NCBI GenBank assembly: GCA_963930655.1
Contig: OZ005605.1
Span: 16,313,501 to 16,377,500, forward strand
DNA from: Myrica gale
Lineage: Eukaryota > Streptophyta > Magnoliopsida > Fagales > Myricaceae
Direction: 5' to 3'
DNA: 64,000 nt
Positions 22,816 to 33,580 of this stretch are shown here, in pieces (positions within the stretch are counted from its first letter, which is position 1; each line of letters begins with the position of its first letter). The notes under the pieces were generated by a model, which worked only from the letters and a program-made list of their open reading frames with translations, ran no database searches and was not told where the DNA came from. A program made the position numbers and the translations under genes.

Positions 22816-23535
22816 CTAAATATTTAAATCCCCATCTCCAAGCTTCTGCACTTCGACCTTCAGAGACTCGAGGTATCTAACAGCTTCGTCCAGTACAGCA
22901 ACAGTATTCATTTGATTGCCACCGGGTACAATCCCTCTTAATGCCCTCACCATCTTCTTCATTTTCTGCCGTTTCCTTTCGCTGCTGCAGCTCTTACCAC
23001 TGCTAGAGGACATTTGAGGAGAAGTAGAAAACCTATTCTTCTTTGGTTGTGAAACATAGTTGGAACAGGAATCTGGAGATGGGCTTCTATAATCTCCATG
23101 AGTCCGGGCTGTGCTAACCTCCTCTTCATCATATTCTTCTTGTTCACTCTCTTCCAAGCTCAACAATGCATCAATATCATCTGAATCTTCTTTCAGTGGA
23201 GATGATATCTCTCTTTCAGAGTGCCCAACTTCTTTCATCTGAAATTTGTCTTCAATGCAAGTTGCACAAACGCCAGGTGTGTTAAATTTGTTGACAATCG
23301 CAGGATGGAACAGAATCTGGCTACGGTGATCTGTTTGATCAAAGATAATATAATTCTTTGGGCAAACCTCCGAAGGTTGGAATTCAACACCATGGAAGGG
23401 TGTCAAGTGCTTAGCAGTAGAATTCAAGACTGCACCAATAGCAGATGCAGCTGGAATGTGCATGTAACCGTTCCCCACTGGATTTGCAAGAGGAAGCACT
23501 GCCTTTTGCCCGAAAAAATGCTGGTCACCCTGCAT
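22816..23535 (-). CDS. bHLH transcription factor, SAC51-like (bHLH143/bHLH145 group)
   Basis: Complete 239-residue ORF with its ATG at 23535. The N-terminal half is family-specific (MQGDQHFFGQKAVLPLANP). A central acidic stretch (DDIDALLSLEESEQEEYDEE) precedes a Ser-rich linker and the helix-loop-helix at about residues 186-236 (KRQKMKKMVRALRGIVPGGN, then MNTVAVLDEAVRYLESLKVE). The basic region lacks the Glu/Arg pattern of E-box readers, as known for this atypical group. In Arabidopsis, SAC51 and its paralogues mediate the thermospermine response that limits xylem differentiation. Translation there is held down by a conserved upstream ORF, and the same uORF is present here. The protein is shorter than several relatives, so a longer N-terminus in another isoform is possible. 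No lesions seen; likely functional and nuclear. Confidence 0.9.
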   Translation of the reverse strand: MQGDQHFFGQKAVLPLANPVGNGYMHIPAASAIGAVLNSTAKHLTPFHGVEFQPSEVCPKNYIIFDQTDHRSQILFHPAIVNKFNTPGVCATCIEDKFQMKEVGHSEREISSPLKEDSDDIDALLSLEESEQEEYDEEEVSTARTHGDYRSPSPDSCSNYVSQPKKNRFSTSPQMSSSSGKSCSSERKRQKMKKMVRALRGIVPGGNQMNTVAVLDEAVRYLESLKVEVQKLGDGDLNI

Positions 23536-25850
23536 TTATAGCCCTATTTCCTATTGAATTAAAAAGACTGCAGAAACGATTGAGTTCCTTCTTCTGAACT
23601 TGCAATGATTCAATTTTCAATGGGATGAAGGTTCCTAAGGTAATATCATCACGTGTTTCATCTCTGACATGGTCTTCTTATGTCTGAATGACACCAAAGG
23701 CAGCTGTCCCAAATCCCAGTGTTCGAGAACTTATAAATAGAACTACGTAACAGGTTTAAGTAACTGACGAAAATACTCAGCCTGTAACACAAAAAACATA
23801 AGTGCACTATCAGAAAATCGACAAATGGGCCCAAGAAATACAATCAAGTAGGACCATTTTCTTTTGTTTATTTTTTCCGGGGGTTGTCCCAAAAAGCCCT
23901 CAATGGAGAACGATAAGAGATGTGACACCAAAAAGAAATTTTCCACCTATAATTGGACTGTTGTATACTAAATGATGCAACTTGGAGAAATGGGTACTTC
24001 CACAAACTAATTTCGTCCAGACTGCTTGAAATCTTGACAAAGTTAAAAGGTATAGCAAAGTTAAAAGAAACGGCAACAAATTTCAACAATCCAGCTTCAT
24101 TTCTGAAAGCAGACTGCAGTTTGAAATTTCCACAAGATTTGCATTTGCTAATATGGACTTAATTTTAGGCAGGCCACAAAGCTTTTCAGGGTAGAAGAAA
24201 GAGTTTACCACCAGCTGTTTATACAGTTTGTGAAGCCCTGTATTAATTATTTAATTAAGCACCCATCTATAATCACAATAGCAACATATCCAAAATCCAA
24301 CGGAAATGTTGAAATTGACTATTATGAAACACTAGCCATGTGGTTATAACTTATGACGCATCAGATATGAAAAATGATCTCCATGGACTATCCAAGATAG
24401 ATAAGATGGAGATTAAAAAGTAAAGAGCAGGTGCAATAAAATAAATCTTGGAAACATGTGTCCTAACAACATTGCTACAGCCCTTAACACTTCCCTCCAT
24501 ATATTATAAGAACTCCAGAACCATCATATAAGGATCAAGCACGGTGCAAGGAAACAAGATGGTGCAAATCACTCAAAGCCGTATGCAAGAAATCATTTTT
24601 TTACCTGGCAAACTTGTATCAGTTGATAGTATGTAATGATCCCGACACTCATTTTAATCCGCCCAACTTCCTTCACTGCACGGTATCTTTTTATGGTTAC
24701 TCCAATGTACATTCTCACTCTTCCCACCAGTTTTATATTAAAACAAAGACTAGCTGAAAGAACCCCTTCACAATCACCTGCAATCCCAATAGAAAGGGAA
24801 AACCAGCCAAAAATCATCAGCAGAAAGAAAAAGTGCAATATGAAACAAAAATATGACATTCTTAAGTTGTGCGTGAATTTTAAGCAACAAAAAGTTACCA
24901 ATGATGAATGTTACGAGACAAGAAAATCTACAAACATCCACTCAAGGGTGAAGACAAAAGGATCATCAATCAAGTTTAAGTCTCCAATTCCTTCCACAGC
25001 CTTTTTCAGCACACCAAATAGAATCCCATCCAATTAAACCATTTCATTCTTACTTCGATTCAAATAAAACACTTTGATTTAAAGAAATGAACTCCGATGA
25101 GCACAGCTGAGAGAGAGGGTCAGAGAGACAAAGTCTCACCCCGATTAAATGGAATTACAGAATGAGAAGGAAGAACACCACCAAGTGAACGCAGTTCATG
25201 TCATAATTCAGAAAAGCGGAAGTCCACGGCATCTTGATTTTGCTCCTTCAATCCCAATTCAACAAGAAAATCGAACTCCAACTTCTACTGCAAAAGGTAA
25301 CAGAAAAGCCAACGGACCAATCAAAATTCCACTCGAAAGGCAACAGAAAGAAGAGATCTCTCTGATTGATTAATTCAATAAAAAAGAAAAGAACCATTCA
25401 AGCATCAGAACACAGATTGTCCATCAACTGGAGCCTGATAAAACAGAAACCCCAATCCAACCCCAGATTCAAATTTTCATTTCATTTTCCCCAGCGACCA
25501 AAACGACGATTACATGCAAACCAAATCGACTTAACTCCATTAAATCCACTAAAGTTTCGACTCAATCCATATCAGAATCGCACAACAACGCCGTAGCCAG
25601 TTGCAGAGACAGAAAAAAGCACTAAATAACTAAAATCTCACAGAAAGACACCACGACTTTCAGAGAAGGAATATTTTTTCACCTAAAAACTGATAATAAC
25701 TAGGGAGCGAACCTAGGGTTTTTCTGAAGCTCTCTCCGAGAAATTGCGCTCGATTTGAGACCGAAGATCTATCGATTCAAGTAGTAGCAGAAGACAGAGA
25801 GAGAGAGATGAAAAGTCTAGGCGGAGAGAAAGCAGAGAGAGTGGAAGGTG
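23536..25850 (-). other. 5' leader and introns of the bHLH gene
   Basis: The leader exon carrying the uORF start begins after an acceptor at about 24778 (ATTGCAG then GTGATTG) and runs to 24605. A first non-coding exon probably lies at about 25682-25850, ending CAGTTTTTAG before GTGAAA. It is GA/CT-rich with an AAACCCTAG motif typical of plant leaders. Introns fill 23782-24604 and 24778-25681. The transcription start was not determined. Confidence 0.55.
23743..24712 (-). promoter_or_regulatory. Conserved peptide upstream ORF (SAC51-type CPuORF), split by an intron
   Basis: Exon 24605-24712 starts with ATG (MYIGVTIKRYRAVKEVG...) and ends VGIITYYQLIQVCQ at a GTAAAA donor. Exon 23743-23781 follows a TGTTACAG acceptor and reads AEYFRQLLKPVT then TAG. 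The two join in phase 0 to a 48-residue peptide whose ending matches the QAEYFR.LLKPVT C-terminus known from the SAC51 family. The FRALK block near the start corresponds to YRAVK here. The stop lies 207 bases before the main ATG. In that family the nascent peptide stalls ribosomes and thermospermine relieves the block (established knowledge). Retention of the intron would instead give a different upstream ORF ending in the same residues. Confidence 0.87.
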
Positions 25851-27973
25851 TCTGGATGCGTTTAATTATGTCTTGGGTGGGTTTTATTGGGATGTGCGCT
25901 AGGGTTCGGACAGAGAGGATTCAAAACCAGTGAACAAGGAGCCGTTGGATTAGAGGGTAGGGCTTTCGAAGTGGTTCTGCTCTCAATGCGGAGAAGATAG
26001 CGACCGTAGGATCGAGCACGCGTGAAGTGGGGAGTGGGGCTCACGAGGTTTGACGAATGGGGCATCGTGGGACACTGGGAATCAGACTCTTCCACGGAGA
26101 TGGTTTGGCTCTATTATTAGGCATGCCTTTCTAAACTTGTCAGCTATATCACTACTCGTAAGTTCGCAAATTTATTGTTTAGGGAAAATAAAGAAGAAGT
26201 AAAATTTGTAACCTCAAATAAAGCTCTAAGATTTAGGGTTTTTTTTTTCCTTTTCTGTCTGATAAGGGGAGCTAATCTGCCTCTAAGTAGTGAGCTTAAA
26301 TAAATTTGGGGCTTAATTATAAAAAAAGGCTCTAAAATTGGAAGAGCAATCATTAATCCTTAACACTCAAACTAAAATTACATTTCGACTAAAGTCAAGA
26401 TCATCTTCAATTTACTACTCAAATTAGGCGAAAAGATAGACACAACGGGAGTGTTTGTTTGTGAAAATATTGGGGTTTTAGAAATTTTGGGTATCGGGGT
26501 TTGTGAAAAAGTATAGTATTTTATAGAAAAGTGAGGAGAGAGAAGATTTAATTGACTAGTATAATATTATTTTATAATTTAATGAGGGGAGAGAGATTAT
26601 TTTATGATTGTTTGGAAATTTTGAGGGGTGAAAATTTTGGAAAACAAACGACCCCGACATTTATAAGATCACATATGTTGTGTCTATCTCTTGAATTACA
26701 CTATCTAATTCAAACTCTTACAAGCATCATTTAAGAATACAAATGTATCATTTTAACTATTAAACTATGACCTTATTATTTAGGTCAAGTTCAAAAACTC
26801 AAACGAATAAAATATTTAGGTACGAAAAATGTCGCTTATCTTTGCGTTGGTTTCTCTTGTTTATATCCCAATTTTACTTGATAAATATATGTGATTGTTG
26901 AGGCATGTAGGTTAAACTTTGATCTAACGTATAAACTTCTCTCACTCGTTAATATAAAACTTAAGAATATTATGGATGTGATATTGTAAATGTGCAAGTA
27001 GAAGATATTGATTTTTCTATTTAATTGTTTAAAAGTCAAAGCTTCATTAGAATAAGTTTGAGTTTTTACCGTGTTTGAACTTTACCTACATCACTTTCGT
27101 TAATTTATCAATTTGTGTCTTTGTTGCTGAGGACAACACTAAAATTGAAGTTAGGCATGAGCCATCATAATACATATATAAAATATATATATTCCACAGT
27201 TCAATTCGTGGCATATGCCTCTTCTAGAGTCTCGCTTATGGAGGAAGAGCCTCAAAACCATGACTAAATTGGATATTCAAAAGTCGATGTCCCAATGGTC
27301 TGTGTAGGTTCTTATTCCGCCAGACGGCTTAACTTCGATGATTAAGATTAAATTTCAGTACATTCAATAGTACATGAGCAGCATACCACCTCAATTAATG
27401 GGAGAATTTGATTCGAATTGACTCATGATCTAATTCACCTCATTAATTAAGGTGACATGTTCATGTGTTAATGGATATGCTGGAATTTAATCTTAGTCCT
27501 CCCTGAACCCATCTGGATTTAACCTGTCTGGATAGAATCCTGAACGTCTCTACTTTAGGGGTGTAAGTCCAGTCCGACCTCCGACGGATCTTCGGCTCTG
27601 GTTCTGTCATCGATCTCGGGAAGATGAGGTCCATAGCTTCCAAGAATCGGAACCGGAGGTGCTTTTTGAGCTTTCCTGAAGGCAGAATCGTTAGCAGAAG
27701 TTTCCGGCGGTTCACCGGAAACCAGTTCCGTGTATTTTTTATTTTTTTAACTTAATAGTAGATGTTGTTCTATTTTAAATAGAATGACTTAGTTTAGTGG
27801 TGTTTTTGGAAAAAAAATATACCGCAGATCAAAAACCAGATATTTTCCTTCCTAAAAAAACTCTAACTTTCCCTCCCCCCCCCTCTTAGCCCTCTCTCTC
27901 TCTCTCTCTCTCTCTGCTGAGCCCCGTCTTCTCCAGCGACGCAACTCCCTCCGACCTCCGCTGCTTCTTTGTG
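25851..27973. other. Intergenic stretch, including a likely small MITE at 26445-26660
   Basis: The proximal part is the presumed promoter of the bHLH gene. At about 26445-26660 the left end GGGAGTGTTTGTTTGTG and the right end AAACAAACGACCCC are inverted relatives, so a small non-coding MITE is likely. The rest holds no recognisable gene. Confidence 0.4.
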
Positions 27974-30030
27974 TAGGGCTGTTCAGTGCCACCGGAATTT
28001 TCCGGTGGCACCGGCCCCGGCACCGGCACCGGGATGCCGGGGCACCGGCACCCCTGTGTAGGTGCCGGTTTGCCATTTTGAGGGAAACCCGGGGGTATTC
28101 CCGGTTCCCGGGTTCCCCGGCACCGGGAACCCGGGGGACCGGGAACCGGGTCTCCCTCAGTTTTTTATTTTTTTTATTAATATTTGAAAAAAACGACGTC
28201 GTTTTTCTACAACCCCCCCTTTTGGCGCGTTTCTTCCCCCCACCCCCACACCCCTCCCCGAGTCCCCCCAGCCCTCATTTCTCAAATCCCTAAAATTCTA
28301 AAAACTCTCCTCCTTCATCCTTGCGCCGGTGACGAGTGGCAGGAAGTGGGTGAGCGAAGAGTTGACAGTTATCTCGGAGTCGAAGGAGGTGGCGGGGGAT
28401 TTGATCACGGAGGCCGTGCTTGATCAGGTTGGATTGGATTTGCATTTTGTTTTGATTACTGGGAATTCCTTATTGTTTGCTTGGAGGTTTTATGTTTTGC
28501 TATGTGGGGGTTATTGACTATACTACCCATTTCTTGAATTCTATTTGTTGTTTGTTTAGGATTTGATAGTTAGTTTAGTGTGAGGCATTTTCGCTTGCTT
28601 GAAATGATTATTTATGCATGTCATTTTTCGTATGAACTTCAAGGTTTTAGTGGATAATATGTGGGAGGAGTTCTTGGAGATTTTGATTAACCCCGTATTT
28701 AACAAAGCTCTTCTTTTCTGCTTAGATTTTCTTTTGAATCACGTAAGCTAGTTTAGATAGTTGTGGGAGATTATGATAATTTCTATTTTTGATGCTTTCG
28801 TGTGTTGGTGTTGTTCAGCGTAGTGCATAGTGGGGTGTTAGTTGTTATATTGTTGCGTAGCATATGAAGTTTTTTCTTTCCTTGCAACTGCTATGTACAG
28901 ATTCGTTATTCGATATTTTGGAACTATGCTTGATTAGGTATAAAGTCTTACATGCGAGACAAAAGCTCAGAGTTACAGCTAAAATATTGAGTTTTGTGGG
29001 CCAAACTCCGCATTTTAGTTTGACATAGATTTTCTTCTGTTTTGTGAGGTTCTTGTTAGAAATATACCACATTTTTTTGAAGTGAATGATCTTGTCATCG
29101 ATGGCTTTAACACCAAAAATACTCACAATTCACTAAGTGAGCCGCTTTGTGAGTTACTTGGTAGGATCACAGCTTTAATCAATGATTTGAGGTGGTTGGT
29201 GATAAGGTGAACCATCAGAAATTTCCATGCCATTGGTACTTGAACCCTCAATCAACTCTCTCTACCTAGTACATTTAAGGGGAGGAAGTATCATTTGAAC
29301 TAGTGTCATCGGTGTTTATGTAGTTGAAAAGTTGATCTGCAATGCATATGAGAGAAAGGAGGAGCAGAACTGAATGGGTCATGTTTAGACGATGCACTTT
29401 TGTTGCTGCATTTGTACAATGTGTGAGTTGGATGTTTCCATTTTTTAGTCACATGTATGGTCTTCTCACTGCTGAAGATTTATATATTTTGATGAGATGA
29501 GTTTTTTGATAGGTCACATGTATTGTTTTCTAATAATGAGATGGGTCTTTCTTGGATGCACTATGACTGCTGGATGAATTTCCTCTCTGACTTCTTGTGA
29601 AAATTGTTAAAGACAAGCACGATGTAATGCATACCTATATCTGAGTCCCTTTGTAACAAGTTATGGCTACTAAGATGAAATTTCTTCAGTTCTCGTAAAG
29701 TCCATTTTTAGGCAGAAATTTTTAGTCAACATATATTGTCACTTTAGTAGATGGATGTGAATAACATATATTGCTTAAATCTTTGATTTTCTATGTATTT
29801 GTTGTATTAGTGTAAAGTTTATATTTTTTATGTTTATAATATGTTTAAAAAATTGTTTAATATAAATATAGGATTACCGGAAACCGCCACCGCTAAACCG
29901 CCACCGTTAAGGGCCGGTTTTTGCCCTTAACGGTGTAGGTGTAGGTGGCATTTTTTTAAAAACTGGCATATCCGGTGTAGGTGCCGGTTTTGGCCAAAAC
30001 CGGCACCTACACCGGGGTTGAACAGCCCTA
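27974..30030. mobile_element. Non-autonomous hAT element, 2.06 kb
   Basis: Starts TAGGGCTGTTCAGTGCC and ends with the inverted TGAACAGCCCTA. Flanking 8-mers TCTTTGTG (27966-27973) and TCTCTGTG (30031-30038) differ at one base, as expected of an aged hAT target duplication. Subterminal zones are rich in GGCACCGG and GGTGCCGGTT motifs and direct GGGAACCCGGG repeats. No hAT transposase is legible. The middle contains a short possible exon (see 28329-28430), so it may be a gene-carrying non-autonomous element. Confidence 0.9.
28329..28517 (+). CDS. Possible captured gene fragment inside the hAT element
   Basis: A 62-residue ORF starting MTSGRKWVSEELTVISESKE and continuing VAGDLITEAVLDQ. It is followed by GGTTGG, a possible donor. 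Composition up to that point looks like real coding sequence, unlike the intron-like text after it. I cannot name the source gene. It may equally be a chance ORF. Confidence 0.3.
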   Translation: MTSGRKWVSEELTVISESKEVAGDLITEAVLDQVGLDLHFVLITGNSLLFAWRFYVLLCGGY

Positions 30031-30038
30031 TCTCTGTG

Positions 30039-31500
30039 TATGTCTCTCTCTATCTCTCTGTCACTCTATCGCACTCTCTCTCTTTATCTCTCTATTTTTC
30101 CTTCTAAAAACTATATTTCTGATAGTGAAAACTTCATATTGTTAATTATCTTATCATCTCAAAGTTTTTTTTGTATAAATTTGTCAACGGTGTGAATCTA
30201 CTTGTAGACAATGGTTAATTATCTTATCATATGATTGTGAATATGTAGTGATTAAATTTGCATATGGTTGTGATATCCTTATGTGTTGTTACGTAGTAGA
30301 AATTCCAGTAACAATCTGCAGTTGTTAATTGTTATCTACAAAATTTTGCAGTGATTAAATTTTTCATATGGTTGTGAATCTGCAATGATTAAATTTTGTA
30401 AAGATTTTGGTAGATCTGTTCTTGCAATGATTACATATGGTAGATTTCTTGCAATGATTACATATGGTATATATGTTCTAGCAGAGATTTTGCATATGAT
30501 TGTGAATTTTGCAGTGATTAAATTTTGCATATGGTTGTGATTAAATTTTGCAGAGATTTTGGTAGATCTATTCTTGCAATGACATATCAATTGCAGTTAC
30601 TGGGCATTCTACATATATCCAGCCAAAGAAACTTGAAAGTAGAGAACAATGAATTCTGGACTGGCGCACGTTAACTATCCTCTAATTATTTTGAGCCTCA
30701 CACACAACAAAAGAGAGCAACAAGAAGGGGGCATGACAAGGGTTTAAAGAATACAAAATGAGACAGAAAGAGAGCTTCACATTAGTGAAGGTCAGAGATC
30801 TATGAATCTACTATCAAAATTTGCTGCTTTTCTGAGACATAAGTAGCCTCAACTCATTGTTTCAAAAAGCTCGAAGCCAAATTCTTAAAATTAGTTTAAG
30901 ATTTATGAAGCTGTGAGTGAGGTCTCACTTGTTTTTAGACTACAATAATGGATTGAATTGTTTCTAATTGTTTCATGTGGTTGCTTCTGTTGCTGCCTAG
31001 TACCATTGATTCTTTTATTAACTAAAATTGACTTTGATTCTTTAGTGGAATTTCGCTATTCGCTTCTGCCAAGTCTGCTTCCATTTCCGCTAAACTCGGT
31101 AAGAGTTGGAAGCGGAAGCAGAATCCATTTTAGTTATCCACTAGTTAGTGAACTGGATGTCGAAATGTTGAATTCCGCTTCCGACATGTCCGCTATTCAC
31201 CCATATTCTACTTTGATCCATCGTGAATCAGCTCGGTGGCATTTAACATCCAATCACGGTCCCCTTTAATCTACGGCCTCCCCCATCTAAGACTTTGAAT
31301 CCATAGAACTTCCAAGGCAGGGCCGCAAATGTAAGAGACAAATGCAAAGCAGAAATCGAAAACGAAATTCAGACAACCACCACATATCTCTCTAAGGACA
31401 AGAAGAACTGCCTGAAGAGCAAAAAACCCATTAATCTCTCTATATAAGTTTGGTGTTTATGAAAATTTGATCAATTGGTTTACAATAAAAGCATGTCAAT
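30039..31500. repeat. Low-complexity region with degenerate TGATTAAATTTTGCATATGG repeats
   Basis: CT-rich simple sequence at 30039-30110. A cluster of imperfect units of about 30 bases built on GCAGTGATTAAATTTTGCAT and ATATGGTTGTGA lies at about 30230-30595. A GCTTCCGC/GGAAGCGGAAGC inverted motif pair lies at 31050-31180. No gene recognised. Confidence 0.6.
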
Positions 31501-31531
31501 CAGATTCCAGTTCAGTTGCTGCATCAGATAC

Positions 31532-32131
31532 TTATTGCTGAAACTTGTATTTGCAGTCACCATAACCTGCAAAAGGCTAAACAGAAGAGGTTGGAATCAT
31601 GGCTAGAAGATCAAAGAACAGAACCTCAGAAAAAGAAAATCAAACGAAAAAGTTGGCTTACTTGGGTCTTTCATGACAGTGAGGCCAGTGTCGTTGAAAT
31701 CGCAACTGGGATTGTCTCTCCCTGTGGCCTGGTAGTAAATATTCATCACAACTGAAGCATGGTTGATGAGGCTGTCTGGACAGTGGCATGCACCGCCGAA
31801 TCTTATGAGACTGCAATCACATAATTGCAAGCGAAGACTATTTTCGATTGCAGCATATCATCCCCTGTCCTTGGCTTTGCCACGCACCAGTTCCCCTGCA
31901 ACGTAAAGCACAGCATTGACCTCACTTGAATTGGTGTTTTCAAATGGCATACTGGCAAAGGAGTTTCAGATTATCGATGTCGATAACTCCACCACTGCAT
32001 CTCCTCCTATTAGAATTTCCAATATCGTAGGTCAAGAATACATGAGAAACAAAGGGAAACCTATTCAAAGATTCTGTTCTGAGCCAAATTAGCTTTTCAT
32101 TAGCACATACTACTGTAAATGCAACCACCAT
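31532..32131 (-). pseudogene. X8 (CBM43) domain secreted protein, frameshifted copy A
   Basis: Small cell-wall or plasmodesmal proteins that bind callose. The main exon 31662-31895 reads NWCVAKPRTGDDMLQSKIVF, then after a frame change DCSLIRFGGACHCPDSLINH, ASVVMNIYYQATGRDNPSCD and FNDTGLTVMKDP. The cysteines and the NHAS..MN.YYQ..GR core are intact. A final exon 31532-31566 (YGDCKYKFQQ then TAA) joins in phase to give the classic DPSYG.C ending. A single base is missing around CNYV/DC (near 31830). That frameshift would truncate the domain, so the copy is probably dead unless it is a sequence error. A 5' exon with the signal peptide may begin at about 32131 (MVVAFTVVCANEK) but is unsure. Confidence 0.8.
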
Positions 32132-32276
32132 AACCTGTAAAATGGGGCAAAACCAAGCTGTTTAGCTTATTGTAAGAAAACTGGGAAAACAAGTCCAATG
32201 AAACTATGAATAAAAAGAAAAAAAAGGGGGAAATTTGCTAAAATAGAATAGAAGAAGTACAGGGTGATTGGTATAC

Positions 32277-33179
32277 TTGGATCAGTCAAGGCAATACCCG
32301 GAGTCCCTGAAATCACAGTTCCATTGGTGCCTGCCTACAGCCTGGTAATAAGCATTCATGGCAAATAAGGTGTGGTGAATGGCAATATTTGGGTGAAAGC
32401 AGGGAAAGCTTGCTTTGAACAACTGGGTGCAATCTTCATGATCCACTTGACCACAGGCATAGTCTAAGTTAGCCACTAGTGAATCAGTGCTCGATGAAGG
32501 CTTCGCCACGCACCAAGTCTGAAAGTTCATGAGTATTTGCTACAAGTGTTAGGTAGGATCCAAATGCATTAAATGTTCCTACCAAGTTCATATGATTAGG
32601 ATTAATTATCTTCACATTCTCGCTCATTGAACTTTTCCCTGCACAAATATTTTCAGAGACATACGAGTAAAAGATTTGAGGATTAGCAAACAAATAATTG
32701 AATCTTTTTCTTGGAATTAATCAATTGCTAGTAAAAATTTGAAAGCCATGATTGACTCCAAATAGATCATGAAAAAGAAAGAAAGAAAAAGACCAAATGA
32801 TGGAAATAATATGATCCAACATCTTAAAATATGTTTCTCATTGCATAAAACCCAAGTTGGTTGCCATAAATTGGAGGGCAGCAATTTTAATATATCAAAC
32901 TATTTGGAAGTTGGACTAGTCACACCCTTCTAGGCTTATGGAATTCCAGGTTGGAAATCTCCAACATATCTCATTGTTCAGCACAAATGGATGCAGAATG
33001 TCTTGTTAACCACATGAAATAGACCAAATTCCACCAACAAAAAATAATCATGCAAGACCACGAACTAGATATATGACTTGGCAAGCAAAAGGGCGCAACT
33101 CAGAAGTCAACAAAATGGGGAAGTACCTAAGTGGAAGGACAAAATCATCTGGAAAAGGAAAGAGAGCAGCCATAGCCAT
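32277..33179 (-). pseudogene. X8 (CBM43) domain secreted protein, copy B with late frameshift
   Basis: The main exon 32277-32518 after TTTCAG reads TWCVAKPSSSTDSLVANLDY, ACGQVDHEDCTQLFKASFPC, HHTLFAMNAYYQAVGRHQWN and CDFRDSG. One extra T after the last SG shifts the frame and gives YCLD then TGA, so the ...TDPS tail and last cysteine are lost. Without it the next codons would be IALTDP followed by a GTATAC donor. An upstream signal-type exon may be 33127-33179 (MAMAALFPFPDDF, then GTACTT donor). A middle exon may lie near 32585-32640, but its phase was not resolved. Most of the domain is intact, so activity cannot be excluded. Confidence 0.75.
33127..33179 (-). other. Candidate first exon of X8 copy B
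   Basis: ATG at 33179 followed by a short hydrophobic run (AMAALFPF) and ending CTTAG before GTACTTC. Direct joining to the main exon is out of frame, so a middle exon is needed, as in copy C. Confidence 0.35.
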
Positions 33180-33282
33180 GGTAATGCTTGTGTACTGTAT
33201 CCAAAGATTAAAGATTTCTTATGTGAATAAGAGTTATGTAGGACAGGTTTCAGAAGAGGCAGAGGACTAGAAATGTTATGGG

Positions 33283-33580
33283 AAAACTCACTTTGAACCC
33301 TTAAACTATCAAGCAAATTACAAATAGAGCCTCAAACTACCAATCTTGACACATTGAGCCCATAAACTACCAAATTTTATCAATTTGTGCCCTGAACTAA
33401 AATCTGACAGTCAAAATCGTCATATTTGAGCCACGTGGCACGATTTTGACAGTCAGATTTTAGTTCTAGACGCGATTTGATAAAATTTCGTAATTTGTAG
33501 GCTCAATGTATCAAGATTGGTAGTTTGAGGCCCTATTTGTAATTTACTTGATAGTTTAAGGGCTCAAAGTGACTTTACCC
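33283..33580. mobile_element. Long-TIR hairpin MITE
   Basis: The two halves are inverted copies of about 140 bases. The left begins CTCACTTTGAACCCTTAAAC and the right, reverse complemented, begins GTCACTTTGAGCCCTTAAAC. They meet near CCACGTGGCAC. No coding capacity. Ends resemble Mutator-like MITEs, but no target duplication was defined. Confidence 0.85.

Noticed and set aside
24636..25596. Plus-strand ORFs of 74-133 residues in the bHLH leader region
   Set aside because: They are antisense to leader exons and introns of the bHLH gene and match no family.
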